Assembly: GCF_008693105.1 (NCBI RefSeq) | Contig: NZ_VXKK01000042.1 | Coordinates: forward strand, 62,001-126,000 | Source of the DNA: Corynebacterium flavescens | GTDB lineage: Bacteria > Actinomycetota > Actinomycetes > Mycobacteriales > Mycobacteriaceae | Direction: 5' to 3' | Length of the DNA: 64,000 nt | Shown here: positions 43,461-55,362 of the stretch, one piece after another | Numbering within the stretch: the stretch's first letter is position 1 | How the letters are laid out: every line of letters begins with the position of its first letter | Position numbers and translations under genes: made by a program | Notes under the pieces: model-generated | Database searches by the model: none | Seen by the model: only the letters and a program-made list of their open reading frames with translations | What the model was told of the DNA's origin: nothing

Positions 43461-46220
43461 CTAGCGCGGCTGACCAGCACCAGCCGGTGGCGGGTTCTGC
43501 CCGTCATCCGTGGAGCCGGACGATGCCGGAGCCTGCGGCAGCGTATCCGGAGACAAATTGTCGCCCTCCGGTCCGCCGTGGATGTCATCATCGATCTCGG
43601 TGGCGACTTCCTCGTCGTGCTCGCGCACCTCGGTGTCCTCGAGCTCCTTCTCGTTGCTGAAGGCACCCTCCGGCAGCGGCTTCGGGTGCGGAGTGAAGGT
43701 GAAGCTGGCCTTGGAGTTGTCCTTAGACTCTCCATCCCAGTCCGCAACATCGACGGCGATGATCTCCCCGGCGCCAATCTCTCCGAAGAGGATCTTCTCC
43801 GAGAGCTGATCCTCGATCTCGCGCTGGATGGTACGGCGCAGCGGACGAGCACCGAGAACGGGGTCGAAGCCACGAGCGGCCAACAGGTCCTTGGCCTTCT
43901 GCGTGAGCTCGATGCCCATGTCGCGCTCCTCCAGCTGCTTTTCCACACGCCCGATGAGCAGCTCCACCATCTGAACGATCTGCTCGCGGGTGAGCTGGTG
44001 GAAGACCACGACCTCATCGATACGGTTGAGGAACTCAGGCCTGAAGTGCTTCTTGAGCTCGTCATTGATCTTGTTCTTCATGCGGTCATACTGCGCATCC
44101 GCGTCCGTCTCCGAGGAGCCGGTGAATCCCAGGCCGACGGCCTTGGAGATGTCCTGGGTGCCCAGGTTGGAGGTGAAGATCAGCACGGTGTTCTTGAAGT
44201 CAACGACGCGACCCTGGCCATCGGTGAGACGGCCATCCTCGAGCACCTGCAGCAAGGTGTTGTAGATCTCCTTGTGCGCCTTCTCGATCTCGTCGAAGAG
44301 GACCACAGAGAATGGCTTGCGGCGGACCTTTTCAGTCAGCTGGCCGCCTTCCTCATAGCCCACGTATCCCGGAGGTGCACCGAAGAGACGGGAGGCGGTG
44401 AATCGATCATGGAACTCACCCATGTCGATCTGGATAAGATCATCATCCGAACCGAAGAGGAAGCTGGCCAGCGCCTTCGAAAGCTCCGTCTTACCCACGC
44501 CGGAAGGACCGGCGAAGATGAAGGAACCGGAGGGACGACGCGGATCCTTCAGGCCTGCACGGGTACGACGAATCGCCCGCGAGACGGCGCGAACCGCCTC
44601 ATCCTGGCCGATGATCCGCTTGTGCAGCTCATCTTCCATGTGCAGCAGACGGGAGGATTCCTTCTCCGTGAGCTTGAGAACCGGAATGCCGGTCCAATGA
44701 GCCAGAACCTCGGCGATCTGATCCTCGCCCACCTCGGCGATTTCCTCGAGGTCGCCCGAGCGCCACTGCTTTTCCTTTGCTTGGCGCTCCTCCCCCAGCT
44801 TGCGCTCCTTATCGCGCAGGCCGGCGGCCTTCTCGAAGTCTTGAGCGTCAATGGCGGCTTCTTTTTCCTTGCGGACCTCCGCGATGCGGTCATCGACCTC
44901 GCGCAGGCCCTCCGGCGCAGTCATGCGCTTGATGCGCATGCGGGCACCGGCCTCATCGAGAAGGTCCACTGCCTTATCCGGCAGGAAGCGATCATTGATG
45001 TATCGATCCGAAAGCGAGGCCGCGGCCTTGAGCGCATCATCGGTATAGGAAACGCGGTGGTGCGCCTCGTACTTATCGCGCAGGCCGCGCAGAATGAGGA
45101 TGGTGTCCTCGAGCGAAGGCTCGTTGACCTGCACCGGCTGGAAACGGCGCTCCAGTGCCGCGTCCTTCTCGATGTGCTTGCGGTACTCATCCAGCGTGGT
45201 GGCGCCGATGGTCTGCAGCTCACCGCGGGCGAGCTTGGGCTTGAGCAGGGAGGCCGCGTCAATAGCGCCCTCGGCTGCACCGGCACCGACCAGGGTGTGG
45301 ATCTCATCGATGAACAAGATGATGTCACCACGCTGGTTAATCTCCTTGAGGACCTTCTTCAGGCGCTCCTCGAAGTCACCGCGGTAGCGCGAACCGGCCA
45401 CCAAGGAACCCAGGTCCAAGGAATAGACCTGCTTATCCTTCAGGGTCTCCGGCACGTTGCCGTTGACAATATCGAGGGCGAGGCCCTCCACGACGGCAGT
45501 CTTACCAACGCCGGGCTCGCCAATGAGCACCGGGTTATTCTTGGTGCGCCTAGACAGCACCTGCATGATGCGCTCAATCTCGGACTCGCGCCCCACAACG
45601 GGATCGAGCTTTCCATCCTTCGCAGCCTGGGTAAGGTTGCGCCCGAACTGGTCAAGCACCAAGGAGTTAGAGCGCTCGCCGGTAGAGGTGGCCTGCGGGC
45701 CACGCATGCCGGGCTGGCCGGTTCCAGCGCCGACGGGGCCGGAGCCCTGTGCAGCGCCTTCCCCGCCTTCGCCCGATCCACCCTCATAGCCCGAGAGCAG
45801 CTGAATAACCTGCTGGCGCACGCGCGGCAGATCCGCACCCAGCTTAATAAGAACCTGCGCGGCCACGCCCTCACCCTCACGGATGAGGCCAAGCAGGAGG
45901 AACTCTGTGCCAATGTACTTGTGGCCCATCTGGAGGCCTTCGCGCAGGGAAAGCTCGAGGACCTTCTTGGCGCGCGGAGTAAAGGGGATGTGCCCGGTAT
46001 GGGGCTGCGTGCCCTGGCCGATGATCTCCTCGACCTCGCGGCGTACATCCTCCAGCGAAATGCCCATAGATTCCAGGGCCTTGGCGGCTACGCCTTCGCC
46101 CTCGTGGATGAGTCCGAGCAGAATATGCTCGGTACCGATGTAATTGTGGTTGAGCATGCGCGCCTCTTCTTGCGCCAAAACGATGACGCGGCGGGCACGG
46201 TCTGTAAACCTCTCGAACAT
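43461..46220 (-). CDS. clpC: ATP-dependent Clp protease ATP-binding subunit ClpC
   Basis: A 919-residue Hsp100 unfoldase partnering ClpP. The N-domain carries two Clp-N repeats (starting [19 protein letters not shown] and [19 protein letters not shown]). The first ATPase domain has [15 protein letters not shown], and a UVR-type middle segment follows. The second ATPase domain has [15 protein letters not shown] and [13 protein letters not shown]. The C-terminal 90 residues are a variable, acidic, proline-rich tail. In C. glutamicum ClgR controls clpC; I could not find a clear ClgR box in the 150 bases upstream. A long open frame on the opposite strand is a composition artefact. Confidence 0.97.
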   Translation of the reverse strand: MFERFTDRARRVIVLAQEEARMLNHNYIGTEHILLGLIHEGEGVAAKALESMGISLEDVRREVEEIIGQGTQPHTGHIPFTPRAKKVLELSLREGLQMGHKYIGTEFLLLGLIREGEGVAAQVLIKLGADLPRVRQQVIQLLSGYEGGSGEGGEGAAQGSGPVGAGTGQPGMRGPQATSTGERSNSLVLDQFGRNLTQAAKDGKLDPVVGRESEIERIMQVLSRRTKNNPVLIGEPGVGKTAVVEGLALDIVNGNVPETLKDKQVYSLDLGSLVAGSRYRGDFEERLKKVLKEINQRGDIILFIDEIHTLVGAGAAEGAIDAASLLKPKLARGELQTIGATTLDEYRKHIEKDAALERRFQPVQVNEPSLEDTILILRGLRDKYEAHHRVSYTDDALKAAASLSDRYINDRFLPDKAVDLLDEAGARMRIKRMTAPEGLREVDDRIAEVRKEKEAAIDAQDFEKAAGLRDKERKLGEERQAKEKQWRSGDLEEIAEVGEDQIAEVLAHWTGIPVLKLTEKESSRLLHMEDELHKRIIGQDEAVRAVSRAIRRTRAGLKDPRRPSGSFIFAGPSGVGKTELSKALASFLFGSDDDLIQIDMGEFHDRFTASRLFGAPPGYVGYEEGGQLTEKVRRKPFSVVLFDEIEKAHKEIYNTLLQVLEDGRLTDGQGRVVDFKNTVLIFTSNLGTQDISKAVGLGFTGSSETDADAQYDRMKNKINDELKKHFRPEFLNRIDEVVVFHQLTREQIVQMVELLIGRVEKQLEERDMGIELTQKAKDLLAARGFDPVLGARPLRRTIQREIEDQLSEKILFGEIGAGEIIAVDVADWDGESKDNSKASFTFTPHPKPLPEGAFSNEKELEDTEVREHDEEVATEIDDDIHGGPEGDNLSPDTLPQAPASSGSTDDGQNPPPAGAGQPR

Positions 46221-46337
46221 AGCTATCTACCTTTGCGATTTCGCTCTTAATGTGTCATCTACTCTAACGCGCCTTGAGCCCACTCAATCCCAGGTTTTCC
46301 GCCAAGCACCCGCAAAACGCTTCTTTGTGCAGCTCAA

Positions 46338-46366
46338 AGGGGTGTACGCCGGTAGCGAACACCCCT
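46338..46366 (-). terminator. Terminator after the MFS exporter gene
   Basis: AGGGGTGT (46338-46345) pairs with ACACCCCT (46359-46366) over 8 bp around a 13-base loop. On the minus strand TTTGAG follows. It lies six bases after the stop of the exporter gene at 46372. Confidence 0.75.
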
Positions 46367-46371
46367 ATTTA

Positions 46372-47907
46372 TCAGTGAGATTCCTGCGTGGGCACCCGCC
46401 GCAGCAGCGGGGCCAAGATGACCACGGCTACCGCCAGCACGCAGCCGAAGAGGAATGCCCACTGCGTGCCTTGGGCCGTGGCGGCGGCCTGGTCAAGGCC
46501 AGACTGTATTCCGGCGTTGGTTCCGCGGGTCAAGAAGACCACCAAGAAGGCGGTTCCCACCGCACCCGCCAACTGCTGGAGGGTATTCATGATGGCCGAG
46601 CCGTGGGAGTAAAGATCCTTCGGCAGCGAGGAGAGCGCGGTCGTCATCAGCGGGGTCATCATCAGGCCCATTCCGAGAGCAAAGAGGACGTGCATGCCCA
46701 CCACCATCCAGACCTGCGAGTCTTCATTGAGCGTGGACATCAGAAAGATGCCTCCCGCGAGCATGAGGGCGCCGGGGATGAGGAGGGGGCGGGGGCCGTG
46801 GGCGTCGAAAAGCCGGCCCACCGCGGGGGAAATCACGCCCTGCAGGAGACCGCCGGGCATGACCACCAGCCCCGTTATAAGTGCACTGACCCCCAGCGAG
46901 GTCTGCATGAAGATCGGAAGCACGGTCACCGAGCCAAGCATCAGCCCAAAGGAAACAAGCATGATGGCCACGGCGATTGTGTAGCTGCGCACGCGGAAAG
47001 GCCGCAGATCCAACAGCGCGCGGCCTTGCTTGGCCAGCGCAATCTGGCGGCGGGTAAAGATGACGAGCGCCACCGCGCCACACGCCGCGGCGATGATCTC
47101 CACCGCCCCGCGTCCCTCGAGGATCTTCTCAATCGATGACAGGCCATAGACCAATCCGCCAAAGGCGACAGCGGAAAGGATCACGGAGGCCACATCCAGC
47201 GGGGTATCAAAATTCTTGCCCACATTGACCAGCTTGGCGTAGCCCAGACCCGCCGCCAGCGCGACCAACGGAACCATTGCCCAGAAGATGACGTGCCAGG
47301 TGGCAACGTTAATGATGGCGCCGCCCACCGTTGGCCCCAGCGCGGGAGCCACGGAAATGACGACGGAGATAACCCCCATCATGGTCCCGCGCCGCTGCGG
47401 CGGCACGAGGTTCATCGTCACAGTCATCAGCGTGGGGATCATCAGGGCCGTGCCCACGGCCTGAATCACGCGCCCCGCCAACAAGACGATAAAGGCCGGA
47501 GCTATCGCCGCAACCACGGTGCCGACGAGAAAGAAGCCCGTGGCGCACAGGAAAATCTGGCGCGTGCTGAAACGATCAAGCAGGTAGCCGGTGGTCGGGA
47601 TGACCACGCCCATGGTCAACATGAAACCGGTGGTCAGCCACTGGGCGGAGGTGGCCGGGATGTCGAAATCAACCATGATCGAGGGCAGCGCCACCGACAA
47701 GGAAGTCTCATTCAAAATCATGATCATCGCCGCGAAGACGAGGATTGCGAGGTTGATAATCACCTCGCGAGTAAGTTGAGAACCGGTCTCCGGCCCCTGC
47801 TTTTCAGAAGACAAAACGCGCTGACAAACCTTTCCTTTTTGCACAGGCGCACTGGGCTTTTTCAACCCCCCCAAGCGCCCGAAAACGACAAGAGTGCACG
47901 CTACCAT
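46372..47907 (-). CDS. MFS drug exporter, DHA2 (14-helix) family
   Basis: Up to 511 residues with about 14 membrane helices. Family motifs are NETSLSVALPSIMVDFDIP near the first helix, WLTTGFMLTMGVVIPTTGYL, the motif A-like LLDRFSTRQIF, and the motif C-like GPTVGGAIINVATWHVIFW of drug:proton antiporters. It probably exports lipophilic or cationic compounds; the substrate is unknown. The coordinates give the longest frame. The first 31 residues look non-coding and would leave only about 50 bases before the guaB1 frame, so the true start may be an internal GTG or the TTG at 47814. Confidence 0.85.
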   Translation of the reverse strand: MVACTLVVFGRLGGLKKPSAPVQKGKVCQRVLSSEKQGPETGSQLTREVIINLAILVFAAMIMILNETSLSVALPSIMVDFDIPATSAQWLTTGFMLTMGVVIPTTGYLLDRFSTRQIFLCATGFFLVGTVVAAIAPAFIVLLAGRVIQAVGTALMIPTLMTVTMNLVPPQRRGTMMGVISVVISVAPALGPTVGGAIINVATWHVIFWAMVPLVALAAGLGYAKLVNVGKNFDTPLDVASVILSAVAFGGLVYGLSSIEKILEGRGAVEIIAAACGAVALVIFTRRQIALAKQGRALLDLRPFRVRSYTIAVAIMLVSFGLMLGSVTVLPIFMQTSLGVSALITGLVVMPGGLLQGVISPAVGRLFDAHGPRPLLIPGALMLAGGIFLMSTLNEDSQVWMVVGMHVLFALGMGLMMTPLMTTALSSLPKDLYSHGSAIMNTLQQLAGAVGTAFLVVFLTRGTNAGIQSGLDQAAATAQGTQWAFLFGCVLAVAVVILAPLLRRVPTQESH

Positions 47908-47948
47908 GGCCGCGCGACAAGCGCCTCACCGCCGCCGCACAGACCTAG

Positions 47949-49469
<1,521 letters not shown>

Positions 49470-49481
49470 CGCTTGAGGCTA

Positions 49482-51050
49482 TTATCGCTCGGGCTTGACC
49501 AGCGGGAATAGCACCGTCTCGCGGATTCCCAGGCCCGTGAGCGCCATGAGCAGGCGGTCGATGCCCATGCCGGTGCCCGCTGTGGGCGGCATGCCCTGTT
49601 CCATGGCGGCGAGGAAGTCCTCGTCCAAGACCATGGCTTCCTCGTCGCCGCCGGCGGCCAGGCGAGCCTGATCCTCGAAGCGCTCGCGCTGAATGACGGG
49701 ATCCACGAGCTCCGAGTAGCCGGTGGCCAGCTCGAATCCGCGCACGTAGAGGTCCCACTTCTCCGTCACGCCGGGCTGGGAACGGTGCTGGCGCGTCAGG
49801 GGCGAGGTCTCCAGCGGGAAGTTCTTGACAAAGATCGGCCCCTCGAGCTGATCCTCACACAGGACCTCCCAGATCTCCTCCACCAGCTTGCCGTGGCCCC
49901 AGCCGCCATCCTTCGGCACCGCGAGGCCGATGAACTGCGCGATGGCTTTGAGCTCCTCAACGCTGGAGTCAATGGTGACCTCGGGCTGGCCGGGGAACTT
50001 GCGCGCCAGGGCCTCGTTGAGGGAGGGATACATCTCAATCTCCGGCCATTCCTCGCCGCCGAGATCGTATTCACTGCCGTCCGCCAAGGTCACCTTGTGG
50101 GTGCCAAAGACCTCCATGGCCACGGCCTGGATGGATTCGCGCGTGGTACGCGCGCAATCGTTGTAATCCCCCCACGCCGCATAGGTCTCCAGCATGGCAA
50201 ACTCCGGCGAGTGCGAGCGGTCGATGCCCTCGTTGCGGAAGTTACGGTTGATCTCAAAGACGCGATCGATGCCGCCGACGACGGCGCGCTTGAGGTAGAG
50301 CTCCGGCGCAATGCGCAGGTAGAGGTCGATATCGAGCGCATTGGAGTGCGTGACAAAGGGCCGCGCCGCAGCGCCGCCGTGCAGCGTCTGCAGCATCGGA
50401 GTTTCAATCTCGACGAAGCCCTGATCCTCCAGATAGTGGCGCAGCGCACGGATGACGTAGACGCGGGTCAGCGCGTTGCGGCGGGCCTCCTCTCGCAGGA
50501 TGAGATCGTTATAGCGCTGGCGCACACGCGTATCCTCCGCCATGTCCGCGAAGGCCACGGGCAGCGGGCGCAGGGCCTTGGCGGCCATGGCCCACTTTTT
50601 TGCCATGACGGAGAGCTCCCCGCGGCGCGAGGAAATGACGCGACCGCGCACGGAGACGAAGTCCCCCAAGTCCACGTCAGCCTTCCAGGCGGCCAGGGCC
50701 TCCTCGCCGACCTCAGCCAGGGAAAGCATTGCCTGCACCTTGGTGCCGTCCCCGTCTTGCAGGGTGGCAAAACACAGCTTGCCTGTGTTGCGCATGAATA
50801 TCAGGCGCCCGGCAATGGCGACCTCGTCCGAGGTCTCCTCCCCGACCGCCAGGTAGCGCACGCCTTCCTCCGTGCCCGGCTGCTCGTCTGGGCCGAGGAC
50901 TCGGTACTTGCGGCGCAAATCCGCCAGGGAAATAGTGCGATCTACGTGCACCGGATAGGCCTCGATGCCGCTGGCAAGCAGGCGTTCGCGCTTCTCGTGG
51001 CGGATCCGTACCTGCTCGGGAATGTCTTGGGTCTTCTTCTGCTCGCTCAC
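49482..51050 (-). CDS. lysS: Lysine-tRNA ligase (class II)
   Basis: A 522-residue class II synthetase. The N-terminal OB-fold anticodon-binding domain covers about residues 60-180 ([21 protein letters not shown]). Motif 2 is [18 protein letters not shown] and motif 3 is [20 protein letters not shown]. It charges tRNA-Lys in the cytosol. The GTG start lacks a strong ribosome site. It converges on guaB1 with a 12-base gap. The block lysS, pan genes and fol genes is kept in the same neighbourhood as in mycobacteria, although here phoX and an HNH gene intervene. Confidence 0.96.
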   Translation of the reverse strand: MSEQKKTQDIPEQVRIRHEKRERLLASGIEAYPVHVDRTISLADLRRKYRVLGPDEQPGTEEGVRYLAVGEETSDEVAIAGRLIFMRNTGKLCFATLQDGDGTKVQAMLSLAEVGEEALAAWKADVDLGDFVSVRGRVISSRRGELSVMAKKWAMAAKALRPLPVAFADMAEDTRVRQRYNDLILREEARRNALTRVYVIRALRHYLEDQGFVEIETPMLQTLHGGAAARPFVTHSNALDIDLYLRIAPELYLKRAVVGGIDRVFEINRNFRNEGIDRSHSPEFAMLETYAAWGDYNDCARTTRESIQAVAMEVFGTHKVTLADGSEYDLGGEEWPEIEMYPSLNEALARKFPGQPEVTIDSSVEELKAIAQFIGLAVPKDGGWGHGKLVEEIWEVLCEDQLEGPIFVKNFPLETSPLTRQHRSQPGVTEKWDLYVRGFELATGYSELVDPVIQRERFEDQARLAAGGDEEAMVLDEDFLAAMEQGMPPTAGTGMGIDRLLMALTGLGIRETVLFPLVKPER

Positions 51051-51265
51051 GCTTGTCTAGGGTAGTCGATCCCCTCGACACGGAGCGATTTGACCCTGCC
51101 CGCGCTTGGCGAAGCCATTCTTTCACCGTCTATTCATCTCCACGCCACGTGGGTGCAACGGCGGGGAAATGTGGCGAATCTTAAATAGTTGCGTCCCGAT
51201 CACGCCGAATTCTCTCCCCTGCGGCGTGATCTCGTCTTTTCAACTACACATGGAGCACATTGTCT

Positions 51266-53356
51266 ATGGCACTTCAAGGCCGCAACCTGTTGAGTAAAAT
51301 GTTCACCTCTTCTCGATCCAGCCTTACCTGTACCTACAAATGCGGAAACGCTTGCTTCGGCGAGTGCGAAAACACCTCTGACAACGCCTACTTCGGCGAC
51401 CAATTCTCTCGCCGCACCGCACTGCGCGCCGGAGGCCTCACCGTTTTCGCCGTGGGCGGCGCCAGCGCACTAGCCGCCTGTTCCTCCTCCGAGGATGCCT
51501 CCTCCCAGGCTGCGGGATCCTCCGCACCGGGAACCACCGAGCCCACGATCGAGCTGACCTCTGCGGAGGGCATGAAGTTCGAGCCCGTCGCCCCCAATAC
51601 CAAGGACGAGGTCGTCCTCCCCGCCGGCTACGCGCAGTCCGTGCTCATCGCCTGGGGAGACCCCATCATCGAAGGCGCCCCCGAGTTCGACGACAAGAAC
51701 CAGACCGCCGCTGCCGCCGAGAAGCAATTCGGCTTCAACAATGACTTCGCCGGACTCATCGATCACCCGGATGATGACAACCGCATGGTCTACATGTGCT
51801 CCCACGAGTACACCACCGAGCCGATGATGTTCCCCAACTACGATCCCGACAACCCCACCGAGGAGCAGGCCAAGATTGGCTGGGCCGGCCACGGCCACTC
51901 CATCGTCGAGGTCTCCAAGGTAGGCAAGACGGGCGAGCTGAAGCGCGAGTTCGGCCCCCTCAACCGCCGCATCACCGCCACCACCCCCTTCGTCCTCGTC
52001 GGGCCGGCCAAGGGCAGCGACCTGGTCAAGACCAGCGCTGACCCGCAGGGCGAGCGCGTGCTGGGCACCTTGAACAACTGCTCCGGCGGCATCACCCCGT
52101 GGAACACCATGCTCTCCGGCGAGGAGAACTTTGACCAGTACTTCGCCGCCGGGGACAACGTCGACGAGCGTGCCAAGAAGTCCCTTGCGCGCTTCGGCAT
52201 CAAGGAACCCGAGACCGAGCGCAAGTGGGAGCGCTTTGACAAGCGCTTCGACGTGGCCCAGGAGCCCAACGAGCCCAACCGCTTCGGCTGGATCGTTGAA
52301 ATCGACCCGCTCGACCCCACCTCCACGCCCATCAAGCACACCGCGCTGGGACGCTTCAAGCACGAGGCCGGCAACATCCACATCACCTCTGATGGCACCG
52401 TGGTCTGCTACTCCGGAGATGACTCACGCTTCGAGTACATCTACAAGTTCGTCTCCACCAAGAAGTTCGAGGAAGGCAACCTCAAGCACAACCAGACCAT
52501 CTTGGACAACGGCACCCTCTACGTAGCCGTGGCCGAGGGCAACTCGCCCCAGGATGAGATTGACGGCTCCGGTGTCCTGCCGGAGGACGGAGCCTTCGAC
52601 GGCACCGGCACGTGGGTCAAGCTGCTCACCTCCGATACGGAGAACAACAAGTTCGAGTCTCACGTCGATGGCTTCAGCGCCGAGGAGGTCGCCGTCTTCA
52701 CCCGCGAGGCCGCCGACAAGGTGGGCGCAACCAAGATGGACCGCCCCGAGGACATGCAGGTCCACCCGAAGACCGCCAAGGTCTACGTCGCCTTGACCAA
52801 CAACTCCTACCGCGGAGCCACCGGCGAGAACGCCAAGAAGAACAAGGAAGACGCCCGCGAGTGGGCACCCATCAAGGAAAACAAGAACGGCCTCGTCATG
52901 GAGATCGAGGACGATCACGCCGGCGAGAAGTTCACCTGGAACCTCTTCCTCGTCTGCGGCGACCCCAACGAGGCCAACACCTACTTCGGCGGCTTCGACA
53001 AGACCAAGGTCTCGCCGATTTCCTGCCCCGATAACCTGGCCTTTGATAACCACGGCAACATGTGGATCTCCACCGACGGCAACGCCCTCGACTCCAACGA
53101 CGGCCTCTATGCCGTCACCACCGAGGGAGACACCCGCGGCGAGCTCAAATGCTTCCTAACGGTCCCCGCCAGCGCCGAGACCTGCGGGCCCATCGTCACC
53201 GATGAGCGCGTCATGGTCAACGTCCAGCACCCCGGCGAGGCTGACGACGCCACCTTCGAAGCCCCCACTTCGCACTGGCCCGACGGCGGCAACTCCACCC
53301 CACGTCCGGCCGTCGTGGTCGCGTGGAAGAAAGATGGCAACATCGGCGTCGAGTAG
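51266..53356 (+). CDS. phoX: PhoX-family alkaline phosphatase, Tat-exported
   Basis: A 696-residue protein from the ATG at 51266 (GGAG ten bases upstream). The twin-arginine signal SRRTALRAGG is followed by a hydrophobic stretch and a lipobox-like LAAC, so it is likely a Tat-exported lipoprotein. The mature part matches the PhoX/DUF839 calcium-dependent beta-propeller phosphatases: PAGYAQSVLIAWGDPI, GFNNDFAGLI, WNTMLSGEENFD, ALGRFKHEAGNIH and RPEDMQVHPKTAKVYVALTNN. It scavenges phosphate from external organic phosphates. Phosphate-starvation control is expected, but I saw no certain PhoR/PhoB box in the 215 bases upstream. Confidence 0.92.
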   Translation: MALQGRNLLSKMFTSSRSSLTCTYKCGNACFGECENTSDNAYFGDQFSRRTALRAGGLTVFAVGGASALAACSSSEDASSQAAGSSAPGTTEPTIELTSAEGMKFEPVAPNTKDEVVLPAGYAQSVLIAWGDPIIEGAPEFDDKNQTAAAAEKQFGFNNDFAGLIDHPDDDNRMVYMCSHEYTTEPMMFPNYDPDNPTEEQAKIGWAGHGHSIVEVSKVGKTGELKREFGPLNRRITATTPFVLVGPAKGSDLVKTSADPQGERVLGTLNNCSGGITPWNTMLSGEENFDQYFAAGDNVDERAKKSLARFGIKEPETERKWERFDKRFDVAQEPNEPNRFGWIVEIDPLDPTSTPIKHTALGRFKHEAGNIHITSDGTVVCYSGDDSRFEYIYKFVSTKKFEEGNLKHNQTILDNGTLYVAVAEGNSPQDEIDGSGVLPEDGAFDGTGTWVKLLTSDTENNKFESHVDGFSAEEVAVFTREAADKVGATKMDRPEDMQVHPKTAKVYVALTNNSYRGATGENAKKNKEDAREWAPIKENKNGLVMEIEDDHAGEKFTWNLFLVCGDPNEANTYFGGFDKTKVSPISCPDNLAFDNHGNMWISTDGNALDSNDGLYAVTTEGDTRGELKCFLTVPASAETCGPIVTDERVMVNVQHPGEADDATFEAPTSHWPDGGNSTPRPAVVVAWKKDGNIGVE

Positions 53357-53373
53357 TTGACACCGCCACGTAG

Positions 53374-53382
53374 TTATCCACA
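53374..53382 (+). promoter_or_regulatory. Perfect DnaA-box-like 9-mer upstream of HNH gene 2
   Basis: TTATCCACA, matching the DnaA-box consensus, lies 55 bases before the ATG of the second DUF222/HNH gene. The first copy also has such 9-mers at a similar distance. The shared position suggests a conserved control element, but function is unproven. Confidence 0.45.
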
Positions 53383-53436
53383 GGCTGCGCTTTAAGCCCT
53401 CGCGCGCTGTGGCCCCCGCGCCTTAGGCTTAGGCCC

Positions 53437-54399
53437 ATGTTGCAGACCTACGCCGCACAGCTGGCCTCGCCGATGGACCTCCTCGGCGAGGCCTTCGGCC
53501 TGTCTGAAACCGAACTCCGCGCCCTCGGGCTGCCGGCCAGCGAGGCACGCGAGCTTTTCCATCTGGCCCAGGTCTACTTCGGGCCCACCGCGTTTAGCGC
53601 ACGTCAGCGTGCCGCCCGCGCTACGGCGCACTCGCTGCCCACGCTCAAACTCATCGAGCGTTACGCCGCCCGTGCCGGCTCTCAGCGCGAGGCCTGGGCG
53701 CTGCGCGAGCGCCTGTGCACCGCCGCAGGAGATACCCCACAAATCCAAACTCTGGCACGCTCTTTAGTCCCCGCGCGGCGGCCCCCGCAGCGCGGGGTGC
53801 GCCTTACCAGGCGGCGCGACGGCGACTGGACACTGAGCATCACCGGCGAATCTTCGCTCTTGGCGGATGTATATGCGGCGGTGGGCTCGGGTGTGGAGGG
53901 CGTCGACAAGCTTATTCGCCATGGTGCAGGGCGGGCGCGGGTGACCACCAACGTCATTGTCACGCTCGACGCGCTTGACCGCATCTTAGACGGCGACGGC
54001 GAAGAAGTGACCCTCCGCATGACCAACGGCGCCACGCTGACCGGGGCGCAGCTGCTGCAACGGACGCTGAGCGAGCACGGCTACGCCACGCTGGTGCACC
54101 CCGTATCCGGGCCGGTCAATCTCTACCGCACGCAGCGCCTCGCCAGCGCCAAGCAGCGAATCATGGCCAGCGCGCAGAACCCCACCTGCGCCTGGCCCGG
54201 GTGCAACCATCCCGCAGACACGGCGCAGATACATCACCTGCGCGCCTGGCATCACGGGGGCAACACCAACGCCGACAATCTCGCGGTGTGCTGCAGTTAT
54301 CACAACTCCATCAACGACGATGACCCCAACGCACCGCCGCGGCGCGGCCGGCTCGTGCGCCAAGAAGGCCGCGTGACCTGGATTCCGCCCTGGGGCTAA
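53437..54399 (+). CDS. DUF222/HNH endonuclease-type protein (13E12 family), copy 2
   Basis: A 320-residue paralogue of the protein at 18915. The N-terminal DUF222 region (LGLPASEARELFHLAQVYFG, then LPTLKLIERYAARAG) is followed by the C-terminal HNH domain, with CAWPGCNHPADTAQIHHLRA, HHGGNTNADNLAV and CCSYHNSIND. It ends with the same NDDDPNAPPRRGRL as copy 1. All histidine and asparagine positions of the HNH motif are kept, so nuclease activity is plausible. The role is unknown. Its stop overlaps that of panE by four bases. Confidence 0.87.
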   Translation: MLQTYAAQLASPMDLLGEAFGLSETELRALGLPASEARELFHLAQVYFGPTAFSARQRAARATAHSLPTLKLIERYAARAGSQREAWALRERLCTAAGDTPQIQTLARSLVPARRPPQRGVRLTRRRDGDWTLSITGESSLLADVYAAVGSGVEGVDKLIRHGAGRARVTTNVIVTLDALDRILDGDGEEVTLRMTNGATLTGAQLLQRTLSEHGYATLVHPVSGPVNLYRTQRLASAKQRIMASAQNPTCAWPGCNHPADTAQIHHLRAWHHGGNTNADNLAVCCSYHNSINDDDPNAPPRRGRLVRQEGRVTWIPPWG

Positions 54400-55322
54400 C
54401 GAGCCTCCAAGACCTCCTGCGCAAAGTCGAAGAGAGGGGTGGCTACCCCTGCGCGCTTGCCCATGCGGCGGATGGCTCCCACCTGCGCGTCGAGCTCGCT
54501 GGGAAGCCCGGCCGTGATGTCGCGCTGCATGGACGAGGTGGCCTCGGCATATTGCTGATCCACAAAACCCAGCGTGTCCTCGACCACCGTCTCTGCCAGG
54601 TTGACGCCGAGCGCCCGGGCGACGGACTCGACCTCGCGCATGAAGGCTTTAAGTTGCCCGCGGATCGCGGTGCGCAGATAACCAATCGGCTCGTCTACCA
54701 ACGCGCCGAGCGCGCCCGTCGTGGTAACAAACATGGCCTTGGCCCAAATATCGGCCAGTGCATCGTCCTCCAAGGCGCTGTGCGCGCCGCCCGCCCGCAG
54801 CGCCTCGACGAGCTGCTCGCCCGTCCGAAGGGTCCCCTCAGCGTGCTCAGCCTGCGGCAACAGCCCAAAGGCCAGACTCAGCGGGCCCGGATTGCGCTTC
54901 ACTCGCGCCGGCCCCAGGCGGGTGGCGTAGACGCGCGCGACCCCAGCCAAGACGTTGTCTGCCCCGAATACATCCGCGGCAAGGTAGGGAATCTCCACCG
55001 AGTTGTGCGTCGTCACCACGGGCACGCCCTGCAGTTGCGCGCGATCTTCCTCGCTGCCGAAAGTATCATTGTCCGGCAGCGCCTTCGAAGCAATAATCGC
55101 AACGTCCAGCCCGCCGAGAGCCTCGCGTGCCTCGGCAAAACTGGCGGTTGCGGTCACGTTGAGGACGGTGGCGCCGGCGGAGTCGATAAGCGTGAGCCCC
55201 GTGGTGCGCAACGTCTCTAGGCTCTCGCCGCGTGCCACGAATGCCACGTCATGCCCCGCTTGCTGAAGAATTCCGCCAAAGTACCCGCCGATCGCGCCGG
55301 CTCCTAAGATTCCGATTTTCAT
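54396..55322 (-). CDS. panE: 2-dehydropantoate 2-reductase (ketopantoate reductase)
   Basis: A 308-residue ApbA/PanE-type enzyme from the ATG at 55322. The Rossmann motif is ILGAGAIGGYFGGILQQAG. The substrate and catalytic regions are THNSVEIPYLAA and a lysine-bearing IWAKAMFVTTTGALGALV, and the C-terminal SSMQRDITAGLPSELDAQVG is the family helix. It reduces ketopantoate to pantoate with NADPH and lies 40 bases downstream of panC, so the two make pantothenate together. Upstream in-frame codons exist but read as non-coding. Confidence 0.9.
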   Translation of the reverse strand: MKIGILGAGAIGGYFGGILQQAGHDVAFVARGESLETLRTTGLTLIDSAGATVLNVTATASFAEAREALGGLDVAIIASKALPDNDTFGSEEDRAQLQGVPVVTTHNSVEIPYLAADVFGADNVLAGVARVYATRLGPARVKRNPGPLSLAFGLLPQAEHAEGTLRTGEQLVEALRAGGAHSALEDDALADIWAKAMFVTTTGALGALVDEPIGYLRTAIRGQLKAFMREVESVARALGVNLAETVVEDTLGFVDQQYAEATSSMQRDITAGLPSELDAQVGAIRRMGKRAGVATPLFDFAQEVLEAR

Positions 55323-55362
55323 TCTCCACACCTTACCTGCGCGCCAGGCGGCCGCGAGGGCG

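Noticed and set aside
43578-46250. An 890-codon open frame opposite clpC
   Set aside because: It mirrors the codon-phase GC bias of clpC, shows no domain pattern and has no ribosome site; the ClpC frame is unambiguous.
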